From assembly GCF_008064665.1 (NCBI RefSeq), contig NZ_VRZA01000004.1, positions 124,001 through 188,000 of the forward strand: a DNA stretch of 64,000 bases. The letters are read 5' to 3'. This document shows, piece by piece, positions 17,985-27,328 of this stretch. This DNA is from Parahaliea maris (lineage in GTDB: Bacteria; Pseudomonadota; Gammaproteobacteria; Pseudomonadales; Halieaceae). Each line of letters begins with the position of its first letter. The stretch's first letter is position 1. A program made the translations under genes and the position numbers. The notes below the pieces were generated by a model. The model searched no databases, was not told where the DNA came from, and was given only the letters and a program-made list of their open reading frames with translations.

Positions 17985-18908
17985 ATGCAAGCCTCACCGC
18001 CGTCACTTACTCGGGACGACTGGCAGGTATTAGCGCTGCCCGAACAGGGTTGTCCGGTCCATGTGCTGCGACTCGATCGCAGCGGCGGGGCAGCGCCCGG
18101 TAACAAGGCGTTCAAATTGCATCCCTTGCTGGCGGCGGCGGTTGCCGGCGGTGCCAGATGTGTGATGAGCTTCGGCGGCCCCTGGTCCAACCATCTGCAT
18201 GCGCTGGCGGCCGCCGGCGGCCTCCGTGGCCTGGAAACCGTGGGCCTGGTGCGAGGCGAGAACCTGGCCACACCGACACTCGAGGAAGCAGCCCGCCAGG
18301 GTATGAGGCTGCACGCGCTGGCGTACTCGGCGTATCGCCGCCGTAACGACGACGCATTCCAGCGGGAGATGGTCTCTCGCTACGGTCCCGGTGTTCTGAT
18401 TCCGGAAGGCGGCGATTGCCCGGCGGGTGCCGGCGGTTGCCTGCCCATCGGCGAGGCCATTGCCCGGCGCTTTCCGTCGGGCGCAGTGGTCGTGCTGGCC
18501 ACGGGTACGGGAACCACCCTGGCGGGTATTACCGCGGGCCTCGACGAACGCTTCCGCGTAATCGGTATCTCGGCCCTGAAGGGCGCACTCGATACCGCTG
18601 CCCGCGTCCAGGCCAACCTCGACGCCCTGCGGGCGTCCCGGGTGGCGCGCTGGGAAATCCGCCACGATTATCACTGTGGCGGCTTCGCCCGGTGCAATGA
18701 CGCGTTGCAAGCCTGCATCCACTGGAGCGACAGCATGGGCCTGCCGCTGGAACCGGTGTATACCGGCAAGGCGCTGCTGGCAGTACGGCAGATGCTGGCG
18801 GCGGGGCAGCTCGACACCACACTCGACACCACACTGCCGCTGGTGCTGGTCCACACGGGGGGCTTGCAGGGGCGCCGCGGCTTTGCGTGGCTGGGGCCAT
18901 CCGCCTGA
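17985..18908 (+). CDS. PLP-dependent D-cysteine desulfhydrase / ACC deaminase family protein
   Basis: A 307-residue fold-type II PLP enzyme. The PLP-binding lysine is in GNKAFKL, followed by SFGGPWSNHLHA and the phosphate-binding glycine cluster ATGTGTTLAGI. Relatives release pyruvate, ammonia and sulfide from D-cysteine or deaminate aminocyclopropane-carboxylate; which substrate applies here is unknown. The gene contains an in-frame 12-bp tandem duplication (18810-18833) giving LDTTLDTT near the C-terminus. The stop TGA abuts the stop of the convergent DUF1853 gene with no gap. Confidence 0.8.
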   Translation: MQASPPSLTRDDWQVLALPEQGCPVHVLRLDRSGGAAPGNKAFKLHPLLAAAVAGGARCVMSFGGPWSNHLHALAAAGGLRGLETVGLVRGENLATPTLEEAARQGMRLHALAYSAYRRRNDDAFQREMVSRYGPGVLIPEGGDCPAGAGGCLPIGEAIARRFPSGAVVVLATGTGTTLAGITAGLDERFRVIGISALKGALDTAARVQANLDALRASRVARWEIRHDYHCGGFARCNDALQACIHWSDSMGLPLEPVYTGKALLAVRQMLAAGQLDTTLDTTLPLVLVHTGGLQGRRGFAWLGPSA

Positions 18909-19835
18909 TCAGTCAGGCCAGTTGTCCGGGCAGACGAAAAAGCGTCGCGTCTCCTGGCCCGCCGTGCCCAGGGCCGCCACCAGCTGCGCGCCGGCCCCCT
19001 CGCCAAAGCGCTCCCCAAGCTGCGTATGCAGGCCCGCCGCGTCCAGCCGTTCTTGTGCCGGTACTTCGGCGGCCGCCAGCCACTCGAGTCGCGGTAGCAC
19101 CCGGTAGGTCTCTCCCGCCTGCAGGGCGCTGTCGAGCTCCTTCAGGTAACACCATGTGTCCAGTGAGCGGGCGCGGTTGAAGCCCTCCGGTGCCACCGCG
19201 TCTTCCTGCAGGTGGTGGAACAGGTAGCCTTTCACCTCCACCTCCCGCAACGGGTCGCGGATACACTTTGCCTCGAGCAGTGCGGCACCGGCGGGGTGGA
19301 GGGACAGCTGGCTCTGGTGTGTCAGCAGGCGGGTGAGTTTCAGGTCGAGGCGGTCGCGACTGTTGGGCCCCAGCCACTGATCCCAATCACATCCCGCGTC
19401 CTGGCGATGCAGATAGTACTTGACCGCCAGCTCCAGGTGCACTGCCCGCTGGCGACGATAACAGTAGTAGAGGCAGTCGAACTCGCCGACCGTCTGGCCT
19501 GCCTGACGTACCGGCAGGTTGTGCGTCAGCAGCTCCACCTCGGCATCCTGCTCGAGAAAAAACTGCCACAGGGTCTCGAAATACAGGCCCAGGCGCGTCT
19601 GGGGGTGGGCGGCAAGCCGCGCCAGCAGGGGGGCCGGGTTGTGGTCCAGCGCCACCAGCCAGCGAAGACGTTCCGCGGTGGCGGCGAAGCCGGTGTTGGA
19701 GACCGGCGCCGGCGCTCCCGGCAGGGCGCCACTGCGCAGCAGTGGTGGCGACAGGCAGGCGAAGGCCAGGTCGCGGACCGCACGCTGGCGCAGGGCCGGG
19801 GCCTGATCGGGTGGAGTGGAGAGCAGGTTTGGCAT
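18909..19835 (-). CDS. DUF1853 family protein
   Basis: A 308-residue protein of the DUF1853 family, of unknown function. Typical landmarks are the N-terminal VRDLAFACLSPPLL, then LGLYFETLWQFFL, and the acidic/Tyr-rich GEFDCLYYC followed by HLELAVKYYL, which resembles a nuclease-like core (inference). ATG 19835 has GGGGAG about 5 nt upstream and is preferred over the ATG at 19868. It is adjacent to nadK in divergent orientation, as I recall from Pseudomonas. Confidence 0.8.
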   Translation of the reverse strand: MPNLLSTPPDQAPALRQRAVRDLAFACLSPPLLRSGALPGAPAPVSNTGFAATAERLRWLVALDHNPAPLLARLAAHPQTRLGLYFETLWQFFLEQDAEVELLTHNLPVRQAGQTVGEFDCLYYCYRRQRAVHLELAVKYYLHRQDAGCDWDQWLGPNSRDRLDLKLTRLLTHQSQLSLHPAGAALLEAKCIRDPLREVEVKGYLFHHLQEDAVAPEGFNRARSLDTWCYLKELDSALQAGETYRVLPRLEWLAAAEVPAQERLDAAGLHTQLGERFGEGAGAQLVAALGTAGQETRRFFVCPDNWPD

Positions 19836-19960
19836 GCGTTCTCCCCGGCAGGACTCGTGTCTGGGCACCCCTGGTCAGTAGGCCTGCGCCGCGGGGGCAC
19901 TACCTAATTGATCAGCGGAACCTTTATACTACCAGTCCATTCGGGGCGGAACGCGAAAGA

Positions 19961-20845
19961 ATGCAGCCATCCTTCAAGAAAATTGGCCTGGTCGGTCGCA
20001 GTGCCCACGAGGGCGTACAGGCTGTGCTCGAGGAACTGCTGGCGCTGCTCAACGAGCGGGCGCTGGAGGTCGTGCTCGAGGATCGCCTCGGCGAGCTGCT
20101 GCCCGCGGGCAGCCACCAGCTGGCCAGCCTGGACGAAATCGGGGAAGACGCCGACCTGGTGATCGTGGTGGGCGGTGATGGCAGCCTGCTCAGTGCCGCG
20201 CGCACCCTGGCCCGTTACGAGACCCCGGTGCTGGGGGTCAACCGCGGCCGCCTCGGTTTTCTCACGGATATCAGCCCCGACGAAATCAAGCAGCAGGTGC
20301 CCGCGGTGCTGGACGGCAAGTTCGAGCGGGAACGGCGCTTCCTGCTGGACGCCCGGGTCACCCGCGACGGCAAGACAGTGGGCAAGGCGGACGCCCTCAA
20401 CGATGTGGTGGTGAACTCCGGGACCTCGGCCCAGATGATTGAGTTCGAGCTGTCCATCAACGATACCTTTGTCTACCGCCAACGCGCCGACGGCCTGATC
20501 GTGTCCACACCGACGGGGTCCACCGCCTATTCCCTGTCCGGTGGCGGGCCCATCATGCACCCGACCCTGGATGCCATGGTGCTGGTGCCCATGTTCCCCC
20601 ACGCGCTTTCCAGCCGCCCGATCGTGGTGGACGGCAACAGCGAGATCAGTATTCACATTCTCGGGCGCAACCGCATTCACCCGCCGGTGACCTGCGACGG
20701 CCAGGTCAATATGACCGCCCGTCCGGGTGACTGCGTGGTGATCAGCAAAAAGCCCCACCGCCTGACCCTGCTGCACCCCATCGGTCACAGCTTCTATGCC
20801 AGCTGCAGGGATAAGCTGCGCTGGAGCTACGCCCTGGTTAACTAG
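19961..20845 (+). CDS. nadK: NAD kinase
   Basis: A 294-residue ATP-NAD kinase that makes NADP+. The GGDGSLL motif (about residue 70), the NDVVVNSG loop and TPTGSTAYSLSGGGP are all present; length equals the family norm. ATG 19961 gives the canonical start MQPSFKKIGLVGR; the frame is open further upstream, but that part overlaps the divergent DUF1853 gene. A TATACT about 30 bases upstream may be the -10. The rhomboid gene follows 12 bases after the stop. Confidence 0.97.
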   Translation: MQPSFKKIGLVGRSAHEGVQAVLEELLALLNERALEVVLEDRLGELLPAGSHQLASLDEIGEDADLVIVVGGDGSLLSAARTLARYETPVLGVNRGRLGFLTDISPDEIKQQVPAVLDGKFERERRFLLDARVTRDGKTVGKADALNDVVVNSGTSAQMIEFELSINDTFVYRQRADGLIVSTPTGSTAYSLSGGGPIMHPTLDAMVLVPMFPHALSSRPIVVDGNSEISIHILGRNRIHPPVTCDGQVNMTARPGDCVVISKKPHRLTLLHPIGHSFYASCRDKLRWSYALVN

Positions 20846-20857
20846 GTATTGCTGCGG

Positions 20858-21709
20858 ATGAAAGACGGTTACCCGGCGCTGCGCGTCGGGCTCGACGAGG
20901 ATTTGCTGCCGCTGAGTGTCGCCCTGCGGCAGCGCGGCGTGATGCACCGCATCTATGAGGAGCGGGGGCAGCAGGTACTGAAGGTCATGGACGCAGGCCA
21001 CGTGGCCCCGGTGGCCGAGCTGTACCGGGCCTGGCGCGCCGGCGAAGTGACTATCGAGATCGAGCAGCGGGAGAGGGCGCCCGCGGCAGCGGCACCCGCC
21101 ACCTGGCGCGGAGCCCCCGTCACTCTGGTGCTGCTGGCGCTCAGCGCGGCGGGTTTCCTGTTGGTGTATTTCAACGCCCCGGTGAGCTGGCTCGCCCTGT
21201 TGACCTTCAATCCCTTCACCCTGCAGCAGGGCCAGATCGAGTTTCTGCCCCAGGGGCACCAGTACTGGCGCCTGGTGACACCGGCCTTCCTCCACTTCGG
21301 CTGGCTGCATATTGTGTTCAACAGTCTGTGGCTGTGGGAACTGGGGGCCCGGGTCGAGCGGGTCATGGGCAGCGTCAATATGCTCGGCTTGTTTACCGCC
21401 ATCGCCCTGGTGTCCAACAGCGCCCAGTACCTGTTCGGCGGCGCCGCCATCTTTGGCGGCATGTCCGGCGTGGTCTACGGCTTGCTCGGCTTTTCCTGGG
21501 TGGCCGGTGCCCTGCAGCCTCGCTGGGGGCTGCAGCCGAGGCCCGCCATCATGCTGTTCATGGTGGGCTGGCTGGTGATCTGTGTCGTCGGGGTGGTGGA
21601 AGTGCTGGGCTTTGGCGCCATTGCCAATGCCGCCCACGTGGGTGGCCTGCTCAGCGGCGCCGTTCTCGGTGCGCTTTTCGGCGGGCTGTCGCGGATTTCC
21701 AAAGCCTGA
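20858..21709 (+). CDS. Rhomboid-family intramembrane serine protease (GlpG-like)
   Basis: A 283-residue inner-membrane protease that cleaves transmembrane segments. A soluble N-terminal domain of about 80 residues (NRho-like) precedes six membrane helices. The catalytic dyad is Ser in GGMSGVVYG (about residue 201) and His in NAAHVGG (about 259); the HFGWLHIVFNSLWLWELG loop is the family L1/TM2 signature. The start is either ATG 20858 or TTG 20849; neither has a strong Shine-Dalgarno. It is probably co-transcribed with nadK. Confidence 0.9.
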   Translation: MKDGYPALRVGLDEDLLPLSVALRQRGVMHRIYEERGQQVLKVMDAGHVAPVAELYRAWRAGEVTIEIEQRERAPAAAAPATWRGAPVTLVLLALSAAGFLLVYFNAPVSWLALLTFNPFTLQQGQIEFLPQGHQYWRLVTPAFLHFGWLHIVFNSLWLWELGARVERVMGSVNMLGLFTAIALVSNSAQYLFGGAAIFGGMSGVVYGLLGFSWVAGALQPRWGLQPRPAIMLFMVGWLVICVVGVVEVLGFGAIANAAHVGGLLSGAVLGALFGGLSRISKA

Positions 21710-21720
21710 GCCCGGGGCGT

Positions 21721-21726
21721 TATAAT
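21721..21726 (+). promoter_or_regulatory. Probable -10 box (TATAAT) of the YeaC-like gene
   Basis: Perfect TATAAT 32 bases before ATG 21758, with a weak TTCCAA 18 bases further upstream. It starts right after the rhomboid stop. Confidence 0.5.
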
Positions 21727-21757
21727 CGCGCCCCTCGCCCTACATCCCCGGTTCGCC

Positions 21758-22027
21758 ATGGAATACCAGCAACTGATCGAAAGCCTGACCCCCGAGGTCT
21801 ACGACAAACTCAAGCTCGCCGTGGAGCTGGGCAAGTGGCCCGACGGCCGCCGGCTCAGTCGCGAGCAGCGCCAGGAGTGCCTGCAGGCGCTGATCGCCTG
21901 GGGGGAGCGCAACCTGCCCCAGGAGCAGCGGGTGGGCTATATCGACCGCGGGCACAAGGCGGGCGACTCATGTGATAACCCGGGTGACGACCCCGATTCC
22001 GAAGTGCCCCTGAACTGGCGCGACTGA
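21758..22027 (+). CDS. YeaC-like DUF1315 family protein
   Basis: An 89-residue cytoplasmic protein of unknown function. It matches the DUF1315 family: MEYQQLIESLTPEVYDKLKLAVELGKWPDG, then REQRQECLQALIAWGER, ending in a poorly conserved acidic tail. It has its own TATAAT promoter and is followed 60 bases later by the DUF2797 gene, an order also seen beside pepN in pseudomonads (from memory). Confidence 0.85.
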   Translation: MEYQQLIESLTPEVYDKLKLAVELGKWPDGRRLSREQRQECLQALIAWGERNLPQEQRVGYIDRGHKAGDSCDNPGDDPDSEVPLNWRD

Positions 22028-22087
22028 ACCCACAGGGGCGCGCGCGAACGCGTCCCACGCCCACCTGATCCGACCAAAGGAGGCCCC

Positions 22088-22921
22088 TTGGCCCAGGAAC
22101 TTTCCGCAGGTCCCCTGCGCAAGATGAAGACCGCGCTGGAATCACCCGTGCAGTACCAGATGGTGCTGGGTGACCACCTCGAACCCCTGAATAACCTGCT
22201 GGGCCAGGCCCTGCGGCTGGATTACCAGGGGCAGATCAACTGTATCCACTGCGACCGCAAGACCAGCAAGAGCTTCAGCCAGGGTTACTGCTACCCCTGC
22301 TTCAAGCGCCTGGCCCAGTGTGACAGCTGTATCGTCAGCCCGGAAAAATGCCACTACCACCTGGGAACCTGCCGGGAACCGGAGTGGGGTGAGCAGCACT
22401 GCATGATCGACCATATCGTTTACCTGGCCAACACCTCCGGGCTCAAGGTGGGAATCACCCGCCACAGCCAGGTCCCCACGCGCTGGATGGACCAGGGGGC
22501 GAGCCAGGCCCAGCCCATTTTTCGCGTCAGCAGCCGTTTCCAGTCCGGCCTGGTGGAGACCCTGTTCAAGAACCACGTGGCCGACAAGACGAGCTGGCAG
22601 ACCATGCTCAAGGGGCCCGGGCAGCCGGTGGATCTCGAGGCCCGACGTGCCGAACTGGTCGCCGAGTGCGCCGGGGACATCGCCCGCCTGCAGGATGAGC
22701 ACGGCCTGCAGGCCATCACGGTGCTGGAAGGCGAGGCGGAGACGGTCATCGACTATCCGGTACTGGAGTACCCGGTGAAGGTGAAGTCCTTCAACCTGGA
22801 CAAGACGCCCTCCATCGAGGGCACCCTGACCGGGATCAAGGGTCAGTACCTGATCTTCGATACCGGCGTGATCAACCTGCGCAAGTACGGCGGCTACCAG
22901 GTCGCCCTGTCCCGACTCTGA
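22088..22921 (+). CDS. DUF2797 family protein, cysteine-rich
   Basis: A 277-residue protein. The TTG start at 22088 is fixed by a near-perfect AAGGAGG four bases upstream; no ATG fits. An N-terminal zinc-ribbon-like cysteine array (CIHC, then CYPC, CDSC and further Cys/His) occupies about 50-110. A GIY-YIG-like segment (IVYLANTSGLKVGITR) follows, suggesting a relation to that nuclease fold, although activity is unproven. A C-terminal beta-rich region ends the protein. pepN starts 12 bases after the stop, so the two are likely co-transcribed. Confidence 0.82.
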   Translation: MAQELSAGPLRKMKTALESPVQYQMVLGDHLEPLNNLLGQALRLDYQGQINCIHCDRKTSKSFSQGYCYPCFKRLAQCDSCIVSPEKCHYHLGTCREPEWGEQHCMIDHIVYLANTSGLKVGITRHSQVPTRWMDQGASQAQPIFRVSSRFQSGLVETLFKNHVADKTSWQTMLKGPGQPVDLEARRAELVAECAGDIARLQDEHGLQAITVLEGEAETVIDYPVLEYPVKVKSFNLDKTPSIEGTLTGIKGQYLIFDTGVINLRKYGGYQVALSRL

Positions 22922-22933
22922 CTGAGGTATCCC

Positions 22934-25597
22934 ATGCGAGACGCACGCCCCAGCGCCATCTACCTGAAAGACTACCGACCACCCGCTTTCCTGATCCAGC
23001 GTACCCGGCTGGCTTTTGACCTGTACGAGGACCACGCGCTGGTGGCGGCGACGCTGCACATCCGCCGTAATCCCGCCGCCGAACCGGGTGAGGCGCTGGT
23101 GCTGCACGGGCAGGAGCTGGAGTTGCTGTCCATTGCCCTGGACGGGCGGGAGTTGGCAGGCCAGGAGTATTCGCTGACCGACGACACCCTGCAGGTGGCC
23201 TCGGTGCCCGACCAGTTCACCCTCACCACCCGGACCCGCATCCGGCCCCAGGACAATACGTCGCTGGAAGGGCTGTACAAGTCCCGCACCATGTTCTGTA
23301 CCCAGTGCGAGGCCGAGGGTTTCCGCAAGATCACCTACTACCTGGACCGGCCGGATGTCATGGCCGAGTTCGAGGTGAGCGTGGAGGCCGACCGCGCCCG
23401 CTACCCGGTGCTGCTGAGCAACGGCAACCTGGTGGGCAGCGAAGTGCTCGACAACGGCCGCCACCGCGCCGACTGGCACGACCCCTTCCCGAAGCCAGCC
23501 TACCTGTTCGCCCTGGTCGCCGGCGACCTGCGCAGTGTGGAGGACAGTTTCACCACCTGCGGCGGGCGCGAGGTCAACCTGCGCATTTTTGTGGAGGAGA
23601 AGGACCTCGACAAGTGCGACCACGCCATGCTGTCACTGAAGAAGTCCATGCGCTGGGACGAGGAAGTCTACGGCCGTGAATACGACCTGGATATCTTCAA
23701 TATCGTCGCCGTGGATGATTTCAACATGGGGGCGATGGAAAACAAGAGCCTCAACATCTTCAACAGCTCCTGTGTGCTGTGCAGTCCCGCCACGACCACC
23801 GACAAGGGCTTCCAGACGGTGGAGGCGATCGTTGCCCACGAGTACTTCCACAACTGGTCGGGCAACCGGGTCACCTGCCGGGACTGGTTCCAGCTGAGCC
23901 TGAAAGAGGGCTTCACGGTATTTCGCGACGCGGAGTTTTCCGCCGATATGGGCTCGCGTACCGTCAAGCGCGTGGAAGACGCCACGGTTATGCGCACCGC
24001 CCAGTTCGCCGAAGACGCCGGTCCCATGGCCCACCCGATACGGCCGGATTCCTTTATCGAGATCTCCAACTTCTACACCCTGACCGTCTACGAAAAGGGT
24101 GCGGAAGTGGTGCGCATGATCCATACCCTGCTAGCCGCTGAAGCCTTCCGTAAAGGCTCGGACCTGTATTTCGAGCGTCACGACGGCCAGGCCGTGACCT
24201 GTGAGGACTTCGTGGTCGCCATGGAGGACGCCTCAGGTGTGGACCTCGGCCAGTTCCGCCGCTGGTATTCCCAGGCCGGCACGCCGGTACTGTCGGTGAA
24301 CGGTGAGTACGACGCCGATGCCGAACGCTACCGCCTGCACGTGCGCCAGTCCTGCCCGCCAACGCCGGGACAGGCCGACAAGCAACCCCTGCTGATTCCC
24401 CTGGCCATGGGCCTGCTGGGAGATGCCGGCAACCTGCCATTGCAACTGGCCGGGCAAGCGCCGGACCCCGAGACCGGGGACAACACCCACCTTGTTCTCA
24501 GGGTGACGGAAGCCGAACAAACCTTTGTCTTCGAGGACGTGCGTGAACCGCCCGTGCCCTCCCTGTTGCGCGGGTTCTCGGCGCCAGTGCGCCTGGAATA
24601 CGCCTACAGCCGGGGGGAACTGTGCGCCCTGATGAGCCGTGACGACGACGGTTTTGTGCGCTGGGATGCGGCGCAACAGTTGGCCCTGTCGGTACTGGAA
24701 GAAGTCGAAGGGCAGATCCTGGGGGGCGACGCACCTGTGGTGGATCCGCTGTTCCTCGACGCCTGCACCGTCCTGCTGGAGGATGCCAGCCTCGATCCGG
24801 CGATGGTCGCGGAAATGCTGCGCCTGCCGGGCGAGGGTTACATGGCGGAACTGGCGGCCCGCCGTGGCGGTGCCCGGGTGGAGAGCATCCACCTCGCCCG
24901 TGAAGCGGTACTGAAAGCGCTGGCGGAGCACGCAGAAAACGCCTGGCTGGACACCTACCGGCGCAACGTGGTGAGTGAGCCCTACGCTCCCGAAGCCACC
25001 CAGGTGGCCGCTCGCAGCCTGCGCAACCTGAGCCTCGAGTATCTGGCGCTGGCGCGTCCCGAGCACATCGCCCTGGCGCGGGCCCAGTTCGCCAGCGCGG
25101 GCAACATGACCGACCAGTTGGCAGCCCTGCGGGTGATCAGCCAGCGCGGCAGCGACGCCCAGCGCGACGAGGCGCTGGACAGCTTTTACCGGCAGTGGCA
25201 AAGCGAGACCCTGGTGGTCAATCAGTGGCTGCAAGTGCAGGCGGCAGTGCCGGGTGAGCAGGCGCTGGCACGGGTCCGCGGCCTGCTCGAGCACGCCGCC
25301 TTCGACCTGCGCAACCCGAACAAGGTGCGTGCACTGGTGGGTGGTTTTGCCAATGGCAACCCGCTGCAGTTCCATCGCGCAGATGGCGGTGGCTATGGGT
25401 TTCTCGGCGAGATCATCGAAGCCCTGAACATCCGCAACCCGCAAATCGCCTCGCGCCTGCTCACACCGCTCACCCGCTGGCGTAACTACGCCGGGGAGCA
25501 GGGAGTGAAAATGCGGGCGGAACTGGAGCGCCTGGCGGCGCTGCCGGACCTGTCGCCGGATGTCTTCGAAGTACTGAGCAAGTCCCTGGAAGGCTAA
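22934..25597 (+). CDS. pepN: Aminopeptidase N (M1 family)
   Basis: An 887-residue zinc aminopeptidase that removes N-terminal residues from peptides in the cytoplasm. The exopeptidase motif GAMEN lies at about 265 and the zinc site HEYFHNW at about 299-305, with the third ligand Glu in LKEGFTVFRD. Length is close to the E. coli enzyme (870). The C-terminal helical domain is complete. ATG 22934 follows a GAGG site. It converges on batD with 24 bases between the stops. Confidence 0.96.
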   Translation: MRDARPSAIYLKDYRPPAFLIQRTRLAFDLYEDHALVAATLHIRRNPAAEPGEALVLHGQELELLSIALDGRELAGQEYSLTDDTLQVASVPDQFTLTTRTRIRPQDNTSLEGLYKSRTMFCTQCEAEGFRKITYYLDRPDVMAEFEVSVEADRARYPVLLSNGNLVGSEVLDNGRHRADWHDPFPKPAYLFALVAGDLRSVEDSFTTCGGREVNLRIFVEEKDLDKCDHAMLSLKKSMRWDEEVYGREYDLDIFNIVAVDDFNMGAMENKSLNIFNSSCVLCSPATTTDKGFQTVEAIVAHEYFHNWSGNRVTCRDWFQLSLKEGFTVFRDAEFSADMGSRTVKRVEDATVMRTAQFAEDAGPMAHPIRPDSFIEISNFYTLTVYEKGAEVVRMIHTLLAAEAFRKGSDLYFERHDGQAVTCEDFVVAMEDASGVDLGQFRRWYSQAGTPVLSVNGEYDADAERYRLHVRQSCPPTPGQADKQPLLIPLAMGLLGDAGNLPLQLAGQAPDPETGDNTHLVLRVTEAEQTFVFEDVREPPVPSLLRGFSAPVRLEYAYSRGELCALMSRDDDGFVRWDAAQQLALSVLEEVEGQILGGDAPVVDPLFLDACTVLLEDASLDPAMVAEMLRLPGEGYMAELAARRGGARVESIHLAREAVLKALAEHAENAWLDTYRRNVVSEPYAPEATQVAARSLRNLSLEYLALARPEHIALARAQFASAGNMTDQLAALRVISQRGSDAQRDEALDSFYRQWQSETLVVNQWLQVQAAVPGEQALARVRGLLEHAAFDLRNPNKVRALVGGFANGNPLQFHRADGGGYGFLGEIIEALNIRNPQIASRLLTPLTRWRNYAGEQGVKMRAELERLAALPDLSPDVFEVLSKSLEG

Positions 25598-25631
25598 GCC
25601 TTCAACTGCAGGTGCCCGGCGTCAAGCCGGG
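25589..25631. terminator. Two hairpins between convergent pepN and batD
   Basis: GAAGGC-TAA-GCCTTC (25589-25603) places the pepN stop codon in the loop. CCCGGC-GTCAA-GCCGGG (25615-25631) places the batD stop in the loop. Neither has a T-run, so they may protect 3' ends rather than terminate. Confidence 0.4.
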
Positions 25632-27328
25632 TACAGGGTCAGTCCGTCGGGCGTCCGGGCGTTTCCCGCCTTGCGCAATTCGGGACGCAGGCGTGTCACG
25701 CAATGGGCGAGGGAGGCTCCCTCCCAGGGGACGCCGCCGGGGGCGAACAGGGCCTGCTCCAGGGCGTCGAGCGCCTGGTCCAGCTCTTCACTGCCGGCCT
25801 GTTGGCGCAGGGTCTTCAGGTGGGGGCCGGCTTCACCCGGAAAGAGACTGGCGCCCCAGGCCTGCAGCGCCTGCCGTGCGGCGGCGGACTGGTTGCTGGC
25901 ACAGGCGGCCATCAGTTGCTTGAAAGCCTGGCTTTCACTGCCGTCCTGCCGATCCGTCGTTTTCTGCTCTGGCAGCCCCGGGTTTCGCCCGCGCCACCAC
26001 AAGGCCAGCGTGAGCAGCCAGCCCAGGGCGCAAACTACCGCAACACTTCGCCACCACCACAGTTCCGTCGTGCCGGCCGGTTCGAGGGCCGCGGGGGATG
26101 GCGGAGCGTCCAACGCAAGCTGGTCTGGTAGCGGGGCAGCTGGCACCTGGGAGTGTGCCGCTCCCGTGACTTCAATTTCCCGGGCCGGCAGGACTGCCTC
26201 GCGCAGCTCGCCGCTTTCGGTATCCCACCAGGGAATACGGACTTCGGGAATCCGGTAATGGCCCGGGCTTCCCGGGACCAGCGCGGCACTGTCGGTGCGC
26301 TGTCCGGCCAGCCCGTTGCCGGTTTCCGTTTCGCTGATCTGCGGCTGGTCGGGGTAGTAGCGCAGACCGGGCTGGGCGGGGAAGAGGGTAGGGGGCAACT
26401 GGGCACCCTGCAGGCCATCGGCCACGATCCGCACGGTGCGGGTGGCGCTTTCACCCGCCTGTAATTGCTCCGGAGGCACTGACCACTGTTCTTCCAGGGT
26501 CAGGTTGCGCGCCGGCAGCCAGGTGGCATCGGCCGGGTAGCTGTCGGGGCGGGGAAGCACTTCTATGGTCAGGGGCTCAGTCGAGCGCCGCAGCAACGGG
26601 CCGCTGCTGCGGTCAAACAGGCTGCGTCGGGCCAGGCTCTCCCTGGCGGAGAAGGTCTGGGCGGGAATCTCCAGGGTGCCGCTCTGCTCAGGGAAGATGG
26701 CATAGCGTATTTCATGTACCAGCCAGGGGCGGCCGCCGACGGTTCGCTGGAAGGAGTTCTGTTCCAGCGGTTTCACGAACGCGTTATCCAGGTTCAGCTC
26801 GGTGACGCTGCGATTGTCGAGATTGATGGCCTGCTGTACCCGCAGGGTCAGCACCACCTGGCCCTGCACGTAGACCTGGTCCCGGTCCAGTTCGGCGTCG
26901 AACAGCACCTCGGTGTCGCCCGTGGGCGATTCCGGTTGCGGCCCCACTCTCACCGACAGCGCCGCAGTGCGGGCGCTGCCGCTGACCAGGGAAGGGATGA
27001 GCAGGTCACCCTGGCGCTGGGGGGTTATTTCCAGCACCAGCTTGCGGCTTTCAGAGCGCTGGCCGTTGACGATATTGACGCTGTTGGAGGAGGAGCGCTG
27101 CAGAATATCGAACTGCTCCTGAAGCAGGCCAAAGTCGATACTGTTGAGGTCTTCACCCCCGGTGGCGGTAATTTCCAGGCGCAGGGTATCGCCCATGGCA
27201 ATCTGGTTGCGATCGACCCTGGCCTCCAGTGCCGCCCCGGCGGGATGCGCCAGCACCAACGTCAACATCGACGTCAGCAGCCATAACAGCCACACCGAAG
27301 AGTGGGGGCGGTTACCAGTTCTGTTCAT
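25622..27328 (-). CDS. batD: BatD family protein (aerotolerance operon)
   Basis: A 568-residue exported protein. A signal peptide spans about residues 1-32 (hydrophobic core WLLWLLTSMLTLVLA), BatD beta-sandwich domains follow (starting ALEARVDRNQIAMGDTLRL), one membrane helix is at about 423-446, and a cytoplasmic tail ends it. ATG 27328 is used; it lies inside the 3' end of batB/C (17-bp overlap), implying translational coupling. The frame is open upstream, but that is only the shadow of the Gln-rich batB/C coding. BatD is the last gene of the MoxR operon and probably forms a membrane complex with BatA and BatB. Confidence 0.88.
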   Translation of the reverse strand: MNRTGNRPHSSVWLLWLLTSMLTLVLAHPAGAALEARVDRNQIAMGDTLRLEITATGGEDLNSIDFGLLQEQFDILQRSSSNSVNIVNGQRSESRKLVLEITPQRQGDLLIPSLVSGSARTAALSVRVGPQPESPTGDTEVLFDAELDRDQVYVQGQVVLTLRVQQAINLDNRSVTELNLDNAFVKPLEQNSFQRTVGGRPWLVHEIRYAIFPEQSGTLEIPAQTFSARESLARRSLFDRSSGPLLRRSTEPLTIEVLPRPDSYPADATWLPARNLTLEEQWSVPPEQLQAGESATRTVRIVADGLQGAQLPPTLFPAQPGLRYYPDQPQISETETGNGLAGQRTDSAALVPGSPGHYRIPEVRIPWWDTESGELREAVLPAREIEVTGAAHSQVPAAPLPDQLALDAPPSPAALEPAGTTELWWWRSVAVVCALGWLLTLALWWRGRNPGLPEQKTTDRQDGSESQAFKQLMAACASNQSAAARQALQAWGASLFPGEAGPHLKTLRQQAGSEELDQALDALEQALFAPGGVPWEGASLAHCVTRLRPELRKAGNARTPDGLTLYPA

